Below the pieces are notes generated by a model. The model made no database searches. It saw only the letters and a list, made by a program, of their open reading frames with translations, and had not been told where the DNA came from. 64,000 bases of DNA from Dehalogenimonas lykanthroporepellens BL-DC-9 (lineage in GTDB: Bacteria > Chloroflexota > Dehalococcoidia > Dehalococcoidales > Dehalococcoidaceae). The position numbers were made by a program, and so were the translations under genes. Each line of letters starts with the position of its first letter. Within the stretch, counting starts at the first letter, position 1. Where the stretch lies: positions 1,178,001 through 1,242,000 of the forward strand of contig CP002084.1 of assembly GCA_000143165.1 (NCBI GenBank), written 5' to 3'. Positions 18,064 to 26,302 of this stretch are shown in pieces.

Positions 18064-18384
18064 TTACCGGTAGCTCAGGTCAACTTCAGTGACCCCCTCG
18101 CCGCCGTGCCACCGGTCAGCCGACCGGTATCCCAGTACCAGGGGATGGCCGGACAGGTAACGACCAACCTCCAGTTTCAAAACACCGGTACCCTTGCCGT
18201 GATTGACCCGGACACGGTAATGACCGGTCTGAAAAGAATCATGCAGAAATTCATCCAGCCGCGGCAGGGCCTCCACCACCGTCAAAGCGTGGAGGTCAAG
18301 TTCCGGGATTAATCCCGCCGCTGAAGAATTCGTATCAGGGAAATGGGAGGGCGGGCGGTTTTTTCGTTGTTTTCTGCGAACCAC
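18064..18384 (-). CDS. Smr domain protein
   Basis: A 106-residue protein that is essentially one Smr domain, as in the C terminus of MutS2, where it cuts or binds nucleic acid. It starts at GTG (18384). Hallmarks are LDLHALTVVEALPRLDEFL near residues 29-47 (the LDxH motif) and HGKGTGVLK near residue 62 (the HGxGxG motif). A basic N terminus (VRRKQRKNRPP) could bind nucleic acid. It converges on the dUTPase-family gene with 13 bp between stops. A TATAAT lies 5 nt upstream of the start codon, another possible leaderless start, though its -35 is weak. Confidence 0.85.
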   Translation of the reverse strand: MVRRKQRKNRPPSHFPDTNSSAAGLIPELDLHALTVVEALPRLDEFLHDSFQTGHYRVRVNHGKGTGVLKLEVGRYLSGHPLVLGYRSADRWHGGEGVTEVDLSYR

Positions 18385-18491
18385 GGCTGATTATAACATT
18401 CCAAGGGGCGGATACCGGAAAAATCAGGGAAACTACCTATTCCATTCGGCTTATTCCGTGGTTATAATGAAACCGGATGGAGGTGACAGCG

Positions 18492-18704
18492 ATGACACAG
18501 ACCAACGACAAGTCAGTGACTCTGCTCCTTTCCCCTCGCAACGCCCCGGCGGGGTTACTCTCCGGGCCGTCAGGCCGGATGGTGTTTTATGCCCTGCCTC
18601 TCAGCTATGGTTTTCAGATGCCCCTGCCGGAATCCGGCCGAGAACAGACAAAACAGGTGGAAGTCCCCGATCATGACTGGCACTGTTACCTGGGCAGTCG
18701 TTGA
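18492..18704 (+). CDS. Small hypothetical protein
   Basis: A 70-residue protein of unknown function. The ATG at 18492 is chosen because the near-perfect ribosome site GGAGGTGA lies just before it, and TATAAT lies about 30 bp upstream. It has no membrane segment, zinc motif or recognised domain; the middle is rich in Gly, Pro and Ser and the end reads DHDWHCYLGSR. The strong initiation signals support a real gene; the sequence itself gives no role. Confidence 0.55.
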   Translation: MTQTNDKSVTLLLSPRNAPAGLLSGPSGRMVFYALPLSYGFQMPLPESGREQTKQVEVPDHDWHCYLGSR

Positions 18705-18763
18705 CTCCCGGGGGCAACTAAACCCTCAAGGGCTGAAATGTCCTCTGATTACCCCGTAACCTA

Positions 18764-18792
18764 TTGACACCCCCCTGGCCGCCTTCTATACT
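18764..18792 (+). promoter_or_regulatory. Promoter of the coiled-coil repeat gene
   Basis: TTGACA (18764-18769), 17 bp, TATACT (18787-18792): one of the strongest promoters in the window. AGAGG precedes the ATG at 18831. Confidence 0.75.
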
Positions 18793-18830
18793 TCGACATG
18801 AACGAGGCTTCAGCCGCATGAGAGGTTTCC

Positions 18831-19892
18831 ATGGACGAACGGAGCATAGAAGAGCGCATCCGGAAAGAGGCTGAAAAACTGGCTGAGCAGAGAAAACGGC
18901 GTAGCGTCCGGGAAACTGCGGAGCCGACTAAACCGACCGCCGCACCCGATGAGCCCCGCCTGGAAAAGCCAACCAATGCGACAGGTCGTCTGTCAAAGGA
19001 ACAGATACAACAGGCAGTACGGGAAGAAAGCGGGATGGCCGAAATGTCAGATAAAGAAAAATCCCGGCAGGAAGCCGAAGAGCGCCGTCGCGCGGAGCAG
19101 ACAGCCAGGGAAAAGGCCGAAGCCGAGAAGAAAGCCCGGAAAGAAGCTGAGATTCAGGCCAGACTCGACAGACAGCGTCAGGAGCAGGAAGCCAAAGAAA
19201 AGGCCGAGGCCGAGAAGAAAGCTCAAAAAGAAGCCGAGATTCAGGCCAGACTCGAAAAACAGCGTCAGGAGCAGGAAGCTAAGGAACAGGCCGAAGCCGA
19301 GAAGAAGGCCCGGAAAGAAGCCGAACTCCAGGCCAGACTCGACAAACAGCGTCAGGAGCAGGAAGCTAAGGAACAGGCCGAAGCCGAGAAGAAGGCCCGG
19401 AAAGAAGCCGAACTCCAGGCCAGACTCGAAAAACAGCGTCAGGAGCAGGAAGCTAAGGAACAGGCCGAAGCCGAGAAGAAAGCCCGGAAAGAAGCTGAGA
19501 AGCTGGCCAAACTGGCCGCAGGCAATACCAAATCCGTCGTCGAACCCGAAACCGTTGAAACACCTCAAGCAGCGCCCGAATCACCGGCGCCCCCGCCCGA
19601 ACCGGACACCCTGCCCGCCGAAAGTGCCGATGATCTGCCGGCCGGCAGTTATGTTATGAAACTACGCAGTTTCAGCGCCCCGGAAGTCGGCGCCGTCAAG
19701 GAAATACTGCTGAATGCCGAAGGCTGTAAGCTGACCGCTTTATCCGGAAACGCCCAGGGTGTCGAGATGAAGGTATCTCTGCAAACTCCATTGCCGTTGC
19801 TGGCGTGGCTTCGGGCGGTGCCGGTAGTAAAGCACATCGACTACCATGACGGGGTCATTTTGCTGGATACCCTGCCGCCACCGGAAAAATAA
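18831..19892 (+). CDS. Coiled-coil protein with 29-residue tandem repeats
   Basis: A 353-residue protein of unknown role. Residues ~1-90 are charged and helical. Residues ~95-229 are four full copies and one partial copy of a 29-residue unit (AEAEKKARKEAEIQARL then ..RQRQEQEAKE) that should form one long helix or coiled coil. A Pro-rich linker (~240-270) leads to an ~80-residue C-terminal domain (YVMKLRSFSAPEVGAVKEIL ... HIDYHDGVILLD) that looks folded but matches no family known to the reader. There is no signal peptide or membrane helix. It may be a cytoplasmic scaffold or spacer. A very strong promoter and good ribosome site suggest abundant expression. Confidence 0.75.
   Translation: MDERSIEERIRKEAEKLAEQRKRRSVRETAEPTKPTAAPDEPRLEKPTNATGRLSKEQIQQAVREESGMAEMSDKEKSRQEAEERRRAEQTAREKAEAEKKARKEAEIQARLDRQRQEQEAKEKAEAEKKAQKEAEIQARLEKQRQEQEAKEQAEAEKKARKEAELQARLDKQRQEQEAKEQAEAEKKARKEAELQARLEKQRQEQEAKEQAEAEKKARKEAEKLAKLAAGNTKSVVEPETVETPQAAPESPAPPPEPDTLPAESADDLPAGSYVMKLRSFSAPEVGAVKEILLNAEGCKLTALSGNAQGVEMKVSLQTPLPLLAWLRAVPVVKHIDYHDGVILLDTLPPPEK
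19113..19508 (+). repeat. 87-bp tandem repeat inside the coiled-coil gene
   Basis: Units start at 19113, 19200, 19287, 19374 and a partial one at 19461. The third and fourth units differ by only a few bases, so they arose by recent duplication. The period is a multiple of three, so copy-number change would keep the reading frame. Confidence 0.9.
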
Positions 19893-19904
19893 ACCGGCTG
19901 GCGC

Positions 19905-20891
19905 TTACCGATAATCCCGGTACCAGTTACCGTTCGGTTCGATGACGCTCTCCGGCAATCCCCTGGCCGTCCAGGGCCGTCCCCAACGGCGCGTCACCTC
20001 AATCAATTCCAGTAAACGATTCACCGCGGTAGTTTCGAAAAAGGATTGTCTGGTATCCCGGTCGGTCATACCCACCGCTTCCTGCCAGATAGCCCGTCCG
20101 CCCAGAAAGCCGGAGGCCCCGGCCCGGCAGGCCAGTTCCACCTGTCGCCGGAACACTTCATAATCCGCCCCGGCCGACAGAATGACCCACGGCCTGGCCG
20201 AAGCAGTATCCAGAGCCCGGCAGGCATCCAGCAGGTCGACATCGTCGGTCACCAGTTTCATATCAGCCGGAAATTCCGCTTTGAGAACGTCTATCGGCAG
20301 GGCGGTCATCAGTTCCGCCGTGCGGACAACAATACTTGTTTTCACAGCGCCGAATGCCTCCGGGGTTTCCCCGTCAAGGGCGTAGCTTACCGGCTCGACC
20401 AGGAAAGGGATATCATGTTCCCGGCAATCCTCGGCAGTGCGGGCAACGGTATCGAGTTGAATCCGGGTAAGCTCCCCGGCATCAGGGCGGAAATAAACCA
20501 GCATCTTGACCGCCGAGGCCCCCATTTTCTTGATTTTATCCACTCCCCAGCCTTCCAGCAAACGGGTAACGCGGGCGGTCTTGCCGCCTTCATATCCGGT
20601 GGCTTCCACGCTGACCAGCAGGCCGGTATTGCCCGGCAGAGCGCCGGCCCTGATTGCCTGGGCGGCGCCGTAAATGGGGTCAAGCAGTACCGCCGACGAT
20701 TGAGGCGCCAGGGCGCGGCAGAGATCCAGCTTGAATTCCTTCATGGCCGTATAACAGTCGGTATCCGGACGGCGGCAAAGGCCCTTTTCCAGCGAGCCCC
20801 GATGATCCATGGCAGTCATGATAAACAGCCCCGAATCATCCGCCAGTTGCCTCAGACCCCGGATTTTACCGATGGTCAGTTCATATTCCAT
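19905..20891 (-). CDS. Class I aldolase of the tagatose-1,6-bisphosphate (LacD) family
   Basis: TIM-barrel aldolase of 328 residues. The family features are MTAMDHRGSLEKGL near residue 26, VSVEATGYEG near residue 94, and VDKIKKMGASAVKMLVYF near residues 117-134, which holds the Lys expected to form the Schiff base. PFLVEPVSY follows. Relatives cleave tagatose-1,6-bisphosphate or 6-deoxy-6-sulfo sugar phosphates. No lactose, tagatose or sulfosugar gene is near, so the true substrate is open; in a restricted anaerobe it may serve as a fructose-bisphosphate-type aldolase. It stands alone with its own promoter. Confidence 0.8.
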   Translation of the reverse strand: MEYELTIGKIRGLRQLADDSGLFIMTAMDHRGSLEKGLCRRPDTDCYTAMKEFKLDLCRALAPQSSAVLLDPIYGAAQAIRAGALPGNTGLLVSVEATGYEGGKTARVTRLLEGWGVDKIKKMGASAVKMLVYFRPDAGELTRIQLDTVARTAEDCREHDIPFLVEPVSYALDGETPEAFGAVKTSIVVRTAELMTALPIDVLKAEFPADMKLVTDDVDLLDACRALDTASARPWVILSAGADYEVFRRQVELACRAGASGFLGGRAIWQEAVGMTDRDTRQSFFETTAVNRLLELIEVTRRWGRPWTARGLPESVIEPNGNWYRDYR

Positions 20892-20897
20892 ACCATG

Positions 20898-20926
20898 ATT
20901 ATGCCCCGCCTGAGCCCTTAGCGCAA
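20898..20926 (-). promoter_or_regulatory. Aldolase gene promoter, probably leaderless
   Basis: On the minus strand TTGCGC (20926-20921), 17 bp, CATAAT (20903-20898), then 6 nt to the ATG at 20891. No ribosome site. Confidence 0.4.
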
Positions 20927-21055
20927 TCCCTGTCCGGCAAGAGCAAAACCAAAGTACGGCGAATAAGTGCTAATTGGGGTATTGTATATGACTCAGGGTT
21001 GATGTATAGTACTATTTGGTAAACTATTGTTAGTTAAAGAAAGGTTTGGAGAGAT

Positions 21056-21295
21056 ATGGGACAAGCTGTCAACCGGCCTAAGGTAACCCCGATGCTGACC
21101 TCCAGCGAGGTAGCCGTCATCCTGAACGTTCACATCAACACAGTCAGGCGGTGGAGCAACCAGGGAACGCTCAAATCCTACCAACTGGGACCGCGAGGCG
21201 ACCGGCGATTCCGGCGGGAGGACATCGATGCCTTCCTGGCCGGACAGCATCAACACAACGGCGCTACGCCCGAAGCCGAGGAAAAAGGAGAATAA
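21056..21295 (+). CDS. Excisionase/MerR-type helix-turn-helix protein
   Basis: A 79-residue DNA-binding protein. Residues ~14-62 form a winged helix of the excisionase/BldC class: LTSSEVAVILNVHINTVRRW, then a wing with GPRGDRRFRREDIDAFL. The tail is acidic. The ATG follows GGAGAG. It sits 5 bp before the LuxR-type regulator and 0.8 kb before pilB on the same strand, so it probably co-regulates the pilus locus. Chromosomal proteins of this type are often small architectural or developmental regulators rather than phage excisionases; no phage gene is nearby. Confidence 0.8.
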   Translation: MGQAVNRPKVTPMLTSSEVAVILNVHINTVRRWSNQGTLKSYQLGPRGDRRFRREDIDAFLAGQHQHNGATPEAEEKGE

Positions 21296-21300
21296 ATCCG

Positions 21301-21996
21301 ATGAACAAGACCAGAATCATGGTCTGCGATGAACAACCGTTCTTCCGTTCCGGTGTCGTCCACTCCCTGAACCAGAGCCGGGAATACGAGGTCATGGAAT
21401 GCGACCCGTCGGAAAACCCGCTGGAGACGATCGAAGCCGCCATGCCGGAGGTGGTTCTGCTGGGTTCCGACCTGACTTCTCAAAACGGCCTGGAGCTGGG
21501 CAGGAAAATAGTTCGTGTTTTTCCAAATATCCGGGTTATCATCCTGTCGCCGGATCCTAACGACGCCGAGCTTTTCGATGTCATCCGCACAGCAGCGGTA
21601 GCCTGCGTCAGGAAGTCGACCACCCCCGACCAGCTCAGGGAAACCATTCAACGGGCAACCCGTGGGGAATACCCCATCAACGAGAGCCTGCTGAATCCCA
21701 CCATCGCTCAGCGGGTTCTGCGCAATTTCCAGGAACTGGCCGAGGATGACGATGGGCTGGACGTGGTTACGCCGCTGACCCAGCGCGAACGGCAGATACT
21801 GATTCGGGTGACCGACGGTCTTACCAACAAACAGATTGCCACCGAACTCAAGATCAGCGAGCAGACGATTAAAAACCATATCTCGGCCATACTGCGCAAG
21901 CTCAACGCCAATGACCGGGCGCATGCCGCGGTGCTGGCCATCCGCCGGGGTTACATCCCGCTGGGACAAGACAAGCCGGAGAAAACCGCCGGCTAA
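21301..21996 (+). CDS. LuxR/NarL-family response regulator with atypical receiver
   Basis: A 231-residue regulator: receiver domain (residues 1-120) and LuxR helix-turn-helix (~165-225, TQRERQILIRVTDGLTNKQI ... SEQTIKNHISAILRKL). In the receiver, the acidic pair Asp10-Glu11, Ser83 and Lys105 are in place. The position of the phosphorylated Asp is Gly55 (EVVLLGSDL), so normal phosphorylation looks impossible. The start is ATG 21301; the frame is open upstream but overlaps the preceding gene. No histidine kinase is adjacent. It directly precedes pilB, which suggests control of the type IV pilus genes, possibly by ligand or partner binding rather than phosphotransfer. Confidence 0.88.
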   Translation: MNKTRIMVCDEQPFFRSGVVHSLNQSREYEVMECDPSENPLETIEAAMPEVVLLGSDLTSQNGLELGRKIVRVFPNIRVIILSPDPNDAELFDVIRTAAVACVRKSTTPDQLRETIQRATRGEYPINESLLNPTIAQRVLRNFQELAEDDDGLDVVTPLTQRERQILIRVTDGLTNKQIATELKISEQTIKNHISAILRKLNANDRAHAAVLAIRRGYIPLGQDKPEKTAG

Positions 21997-22072
21997 CCTT
22001 TGTTAATAATTGCATTTCCCGATTGCGCTAACGTAAATTGTATGTTTAACTTGATGAAAGAGGTTGTTACAG

Positions 22073-24532
22073 ATGCCGGTTTCCGCTACTGAAAAAAACA
22101 TAGCCGCCGGCCTTGGGAAGTATCTCAAAGGCCAGGGGTATGAGATAACCGAAAAAGCCGCCCTCAAAGGCAGGTCCGGTCTTCAGCATGAATTCGACGT
22201 CCTGGCCCGCCGCAATGACGGATTCACCCAGCGAACCATCGCCTTCGCCATACTTTCCGGCCTGCCGGACCAGGCGGCGGCAGAGTCAGCAATATTTACC
22301 TTCGCCAATAAGGCTTATGACGCCGGCATTAACGAAAGAGTGGTAATACTTCCTTCTCACCTGGTTCGCCAGTCCCAGGAATTCGCCGAGAGCCAGAAGG
22401 TACAGATATTCGATGAAGGCTCGCTGACCTCTCTGTTCAGTCAGGATGAAGCGCCGACGGTTGAAACCCCACCGCTCGACCAGCCACTCAAATTCGCTGA
22501 CCGGAAAGAACTGGTAGCAATCCTGAAAAAGACCGGTTACCAGGTAGAGGAACACGCTGTCCTTTCCGGCCGTTCCGGGGTGGAGCATACCTTCGACCTG
22601 CTGGCCCGCCAGAACGGTTCCCGGGAACACACCCTGGGAATAGATATTTTTGAAAACATCCCCATCGTCAACCTGGAGGAGATATCGGTTTTCGACACCA
22701 AGGCGTATGACACGCGGGTAGGCGCCAAGTTCATCGCGACTACGGCGCCTTTATCCACCGAAGCTTTGAAGTTCGCCGAAAGCCAGGATATCAAAATCAT
22801 CGAATTATCACCGGGTAAACCGACCGATAAAACAGAAGTAGGCAAACCGGCAGAGCCGACAATAACGACTCCACCGACCACCGCCGAAGCGGCTGATGGG
22901 CCAAAAGATACGGGCAAACCCATAGCTGACACTGTGGCAACCGCCAAACCGGATATCGAAGGGACAGATACCGGCAAACTCAAGAACGACGCACCGGCAC
23001 CTCCTAAAGCCGAAACGAAAGCCGGTAGCAAACTGGGGCAGGAACTTCGCCAGATGCCGACGGCAGACGCCCTGAAACTCATACCGGAGATTATGGCCCG
23101 CCGTTACAGCGCCATGCCGCTCCGGGTTTCCGGCAACACCCTGGAAGTGGCCATGTGCAATCCCTCGGACATCATGGCCATCGAAGCGCTTTCAGCCTAC
23201 TCCAAGCGTCGCGTCAAAGCAGTTCCCGCCGACGAGGCTGAACTGCGTGACGCCATGGACTTCAATTACAAGGGCTACGGCGAAGTCGACAAATTCCTGT
23301 CACGGGTGTCCATCTCCTCACAGGCAAGCGACGAATCAATGGAAGTGGACGCCGCCGTTGACGCGCCGCTGGCTCAGGCGCTCAACCTGATTATCGAGGA
23401 AGCCGTCAAGGCCCGCTCCTCCGACATCCACCTGGAGCCGGATGAGGAGCGGTTGCGCGTGCGCTTCCGTATTGACGGCAGTCTGCAGGAGATGATGAGC
23501 CTGCCCATCAGTGTTCAACGGGCCATTATCTCCCGTATCAAAATACTGTCATCACTCAATATCGCAGATCACCATCACCCCCAGGATGGCCAGTTCTCCA
23601 CCGTATCAGGTGGCCGCAATATTGATATCCGCGTCGCCACCGCCCCTACCGTGCATGGCGAAATGTCAGTGTTACGTATTCTGGACAAATCACGCGGTTT
23701 GCTTCAGTTGCCCCAGCTTGGTTTCGACGAAAACTCGTTGTCCAGATACGAGAGTATGCTGAGAGTGCCTTACGGCATGATTCTGGTTTCCGGCCCCACC
23801 GGCGCCGGCAAGACGACAACCCTGTACGCGTCACTCTCCACCATTGACACCAAGTCACGCAATGTGATTACCATCGAGGATCCGGCGGAATACCGCTTCA
23901 AGGATATCAACCAGATACAGGTCAATGTTCAGGCGGGAATTACCTTCGCCTCCGGTCTGCGTTCCATCCTGCGTCTGGACCCCGATGTCATCATGGTTGG
24001 TGAAATCCGCGACGCCGAAACCGCCAATATCGGTGTCCAGGCCGCGTTGACCGGCCACCTAATGCTGTCTTCCATCCACGCCAACGATTCTGTCGGAGTG
24101 CTGTTCCGGATGATCGACCTGGGCGTCGAACCTTTCCTGATCTCATCAGCCATTATCGGCGTAGTCGCCCAGCGTATGGTACGTAAAATCTGTCCGTATT
24201 GTAACCATGAAGTAGAAGCCCCCATAGTCGAACAGGTAGCCTACGAACGAGAGACCGGAGAGAAACGCACCAAGTTTACTTACGGCACCGGCTGTAAATC
24301 CTGTGCCTTCACAGGATATCTGGGTCGGGTGGGTGTTTTCGAAATCATGTATTTTTCAGAAACACTCAAACGGATGCTGTTGGAAGGCGCCAGTTCCGCT
24401 GATATCCGCCATCAATCCATCAGCGAAGGTATGATTACCATGATGAAAGACGGCATGCTCAAGGTCAAACGAGGCATAACGACCCCGTCCGAAGTATTGC
24501 GCAACGCCTACTCACCGGAGGAAGTATTCTAA
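22073..24532 (+). CDS. pilB: Type IV pilus assembly ATPase PilB with two N-terminal nuclease-fold-like domains
   Basis: Extension motor that powers pilus assembly; 819 residues. The start is ATG 22073, with AAAGAGG ten bases upstream. Residues ~5-125 and ~138-250 are two related copies of an unusual domain (KYLKGQGYEITEKAALKGRSG, then HEFDVLARR; and KKTGYQVEEHAVLSGRSG, then HTFDLLARQ) that resembles the Mrr/PD-(D/E)XK fold. Both copies lack a clear E-x-K. A Pro/Thr-rich linker (~255-320) leads to a MshEN/PilB N-domain (~325-420) and the secretion ATPase with Walker A GPTGAGKTTTLYA (~residue 573), LDPDVIMVGEIRD, and a zinc clasp (CPYC ... CKSC, ~706-745). First gene of the pilus operon. Confidence 0.93.
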   Translation: MPVSATEKNIAAGLGKYLKGQGYEITEKAALKGRSGLQHEFDVLARRNDGFTQRTIAFAILSGLPDQAAAESAIFTFANKAYDAGINERVVILPSHLVRQSQEFAESQKVQIFDEGSLTSLFSQDEAPTVETPPLDQPLKFADRKELVAILKKTGYQVEEHAVLSGRSGVEHTFDLLARQNGSREHTLGIDIFENIPIVNLEEISVFDTKAYDTRVGAKFIATTAPLSTEALKFAESQDIKIIELSPGKPTDKTEVGKPAEPTITTPPTTAEAADGPKDTGKPIADTVATAKPDIEGTDTGKLKNDAPAPPKAETKAGSKLGQELRQMPTADALKLIPEIMARRYSAMPLRVSGNTLEVAMCNPSDIMAIEALSAYSKRRVKAVPADEAELRDAMDFNYKGYGEVDKFLSRVSISSQASDESMEVDAAVDAPLAQALNLIIEEAVKARSSDIHLEPDEERLRVRFRIDGSLQEMMSLPISVQRAIISRIKILSSLNIADHHHPQDGQFSTVSGGRNIDIRVATAPTVHGEMSVLRILDKSRGLLQLPQLGFDENSLSRYESMLRVPYGMILVSGPTGAGKTTTLYASLSTIDTKSRNVITIEDPAEYRFKDINQIQVNVQAGITFASGLRSILRLDPDVIMVGEIRDAETANIGVQAALTGHLMLSSIHANDSVGVLFRMIDLGVEPFLISSAIIGVVAQRMVRKICPYCNHEVEAPIVEQVAYERETGEKRTKFTYGTGCKSCAFTGYLGRVGVFEIMYFSETLKRMLLEGASSADIRHQSISEGMITMMKDGMLKVKRGITTPSEVLRNAYSPEEVF

Positions 24533-24572
24533 AAATTTATTGATTTTTATCATATTAACTGGTCACCAGCGG

Positions 24573-24578
24573 TATAAT
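24573..24578 (+). promoter_or_regulatory. Possible internal promoter before pilC
   Basis: A perfect TATAAT (24573-24578) lies in the 125-bp gap between pilB and pilC, about 80 bp before the pilC ATG. The -35 region is poor. The gap also holds the palindrome GGTCACC just upstream (24561-24567). Confidence 0.3.
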
Positions 24579-24657
24579 GTGTACATAAGGGACGATACAG
24601 GGTTACTGGTACAGGAAACAACTAGCAAAAATAAAATTTGAACTGCGGGAAGATAAT

Positions 24658-25863
24658 ATGGATTTCAGTTATGTCGCCTACAATCAGGAACGCCGGCTGG
24701 TTCAAGGCAAAGTAGTAGCGACCGATAAGGAAGCCGCCGCCAAATTGCTGGCGCACAACGGGTTTCAGGTTCTGTCGCTGAAGTCCAAGTCAAAGCTGTT
24801 CTCCGCCGGCACCGCCAGCCTGTTCGCCGGTAAAGTGAAACTGGGGGAAATCATTCTGTTCTCCCGCCAGCTGGCTTTGCTGTTGGAATCAGGCACCGAC
24901 ATTGTTACCGCTCTTGAACTATTGCAGGAACAAACTACCAATAAGACCTTCCGGACAACTCTCGGCCACGTCGCCAATGACATCCGGGGAGGCTCATCCC
25001 TATCCGGCGCCATGAGCAAGCATCCCAAGGTATTCTCACCCTTGTTCCACCGCGTGCTTTCCGCAGGCGAACAAGGCGGCAACCTGGAAGTGGTACTCCG
25101 CAACATGGCCGATTTCCTCCAGCGGATGAATGAAACCCGCAAGAAAATCAAGAGTGCATTAACGTACCCCATCGTGGTCGCCGTAGTTGCTGTTATCGTG
25201 GTAGCAGTACTGATGATATTCGTACTACCCACCTTTACCGATCTGTACCGTCAACTTGGGACCGAACTACCCACCGCCACCAAGATTTTAATCTCAGTGA
25301 CGGATTTCTCTACCGCTTACGGTCTGTATATCCTACTCGGTTTAGCGGCTATTATTATCGGCTTGATCATCTGGGGCCGCACCACCGCCGGCAGATATAT
25401 GATAGATAAAGGTTTGCTTAAAATGCCGGTCATCGGGCGCATCATACAACTTTCCGAGCTTTCACGGGCATCCCAGACTATTGCTTTATTATTCAAAGCC
25501 GGCTTGCCGCTACCTGAAATTATAGTGCAGGCGAAAAACGCTACTTCCAACAAAATTGTAAGTGAGGCTTTGGAAGAAGTTCAAAAAGAACTTATTCGCG
25601 GTGAAGGCATCTCAGGACCTATGGCGCGCCGGAAAGTGTTTTTACCCATGATGGTACAGATGGTCGGCGTCGGCGAAGAAACCGGAAAACTGGATGACAC
25701 ACTATCCACCGTAGCTCATACCTATGACATGGAATCTGATGACCGCATCAAAGGTGCTATCGACCTCATCCAACCAGCAATGACCGTCATCATCGGCATC
25801 ATTGTCGCTTTTATTGCCGTGGCACTGGTATCTTCCATGTACTCCATGTACGGGCAGCTTTGA
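24658..25863 (+). CDS. pilC: Type IV pilus inner-membrane platform protein PilC
   Basis: Membrane platform that couples the PilB and PilT motors to pilin assembly; 401 residues. Residues ~1-55 form the small N-terminal region (YVAYNQERRLVQGKVVA). Two T2SS-F domains follow (~65-190, FSRQLALLLESGTDIVTALELL; ~268-390, LSRASQTIALLFKAGLPLPE), each ending in hydrophobic helices. The three membrane segments lie at about residues 175-197, 222-240 and 370-395. The length is normal for the family. It lies 125 bp after pilB and 19 bp before the first pseudopilin gene, in one operon. Confidence 0.94.
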   Translation: MDFSYVAYNQERRLVQGKVVATDKEAAAKLLAHNGFQVLSLKSKSKLFSAGTASLFAGKVKLGEIILFSRQLALLLESGTDIVTALELLQEQTTNKTFRTTLGHVANDIRGGSSLSGAMSKHPKVFSPLFHRVLSAGEQGGNLEVVLRNMADFLQRMNETRKKIKSALTYPIVVAVVAVIVVAVLMIFVLPTFTDLYRQLGTELPTATKILISVTDFSTAYGLYILLGLAAIIIGLIIWGRTTAGRYMIDKGLLKMPVIGRIIQLSELSRASQTIALLFKAGLPLPEIIVQAKNATSNKIVSEALEEVQKELIRGEGISGPMARRKVFLPMMVQMVGVGEETGKLDDTLSTVAHTYDMESDDRIKGAIDLIQPAMTVIIGIIVAFIAVALVSSMYSMYGQL

Positions 25864-25882
25864 ATTAGGAAAAGTATCTATT

Positions 25883-26302
25883 ATGACCAGTTTAGTGCAA
25901 ATAAAACCTAAGAAAAACGGCTTCAGCATGGTTGAAGTGCTGATCGCTCTCTTGTTGCTGGGGACTGTTGGGCTCGGTTTTCTGGCAGTACTGGCTAATT
26001 CCTCAAGTCATACCCTGAATGCCAATGTCCGAGCAACGGCTGAAAGTATCGCCCGCAGTCAAATGGAACAAGTTAAAGCTCAGCCCTATAACGGGTCAAA
26101 TCCACCCGTATACCCGGTAGACACTACAAAATTCGATGCCGCTATATGGCAGGTTACCATCACCGGGGAACGCCTGGATCCGCGGGGCGACGGTACCGGT
26201 AACGATGATGGACTGCAAAAAATAACCGTCACCGTGCAATACAATCGCAGTGGAACATGGACTGACGTGGTGGTTCTGGAAGGGTATAAATATACGGGAT
26301 GA
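25883..26302 (+). CDS. Pseudopilin, PilV-like
   Basis: Class III prepilin-like protein of 140 residues. The start is ATG 25883 with AGGAAA upstream; the frame is open further up inside pilC. A short basic leader (MTSLVQIKPKKNG) precedes the cleavage site G/FSMVE with the conserved Glu5, and a hydrophobic helix (VEVLIALLLLGTVGLGFLAVL) follows. The C-terminal part is a small beta-rich head (VWQVTITGERL-like strands). Annotated relatives are called PilV or type IV pilus modification proteins. It overlaps the next pseudopilin by 4 bp (ATGA). It is probably a minor pilin of the tip complex. Confidence 0.85.
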   Translation: MTSLVQIKPKKNGFSMVEVLIALLLLGTVGLGFLAVLANSSSHTLNANVRATAESIARSQMEQVKAQPYNGSNPPVYPVDTTKFDAAIWQVTITGERLDPRGDGTGNDDGLQKITVTVQYNRSGTWTDVVVLEGYKYTG

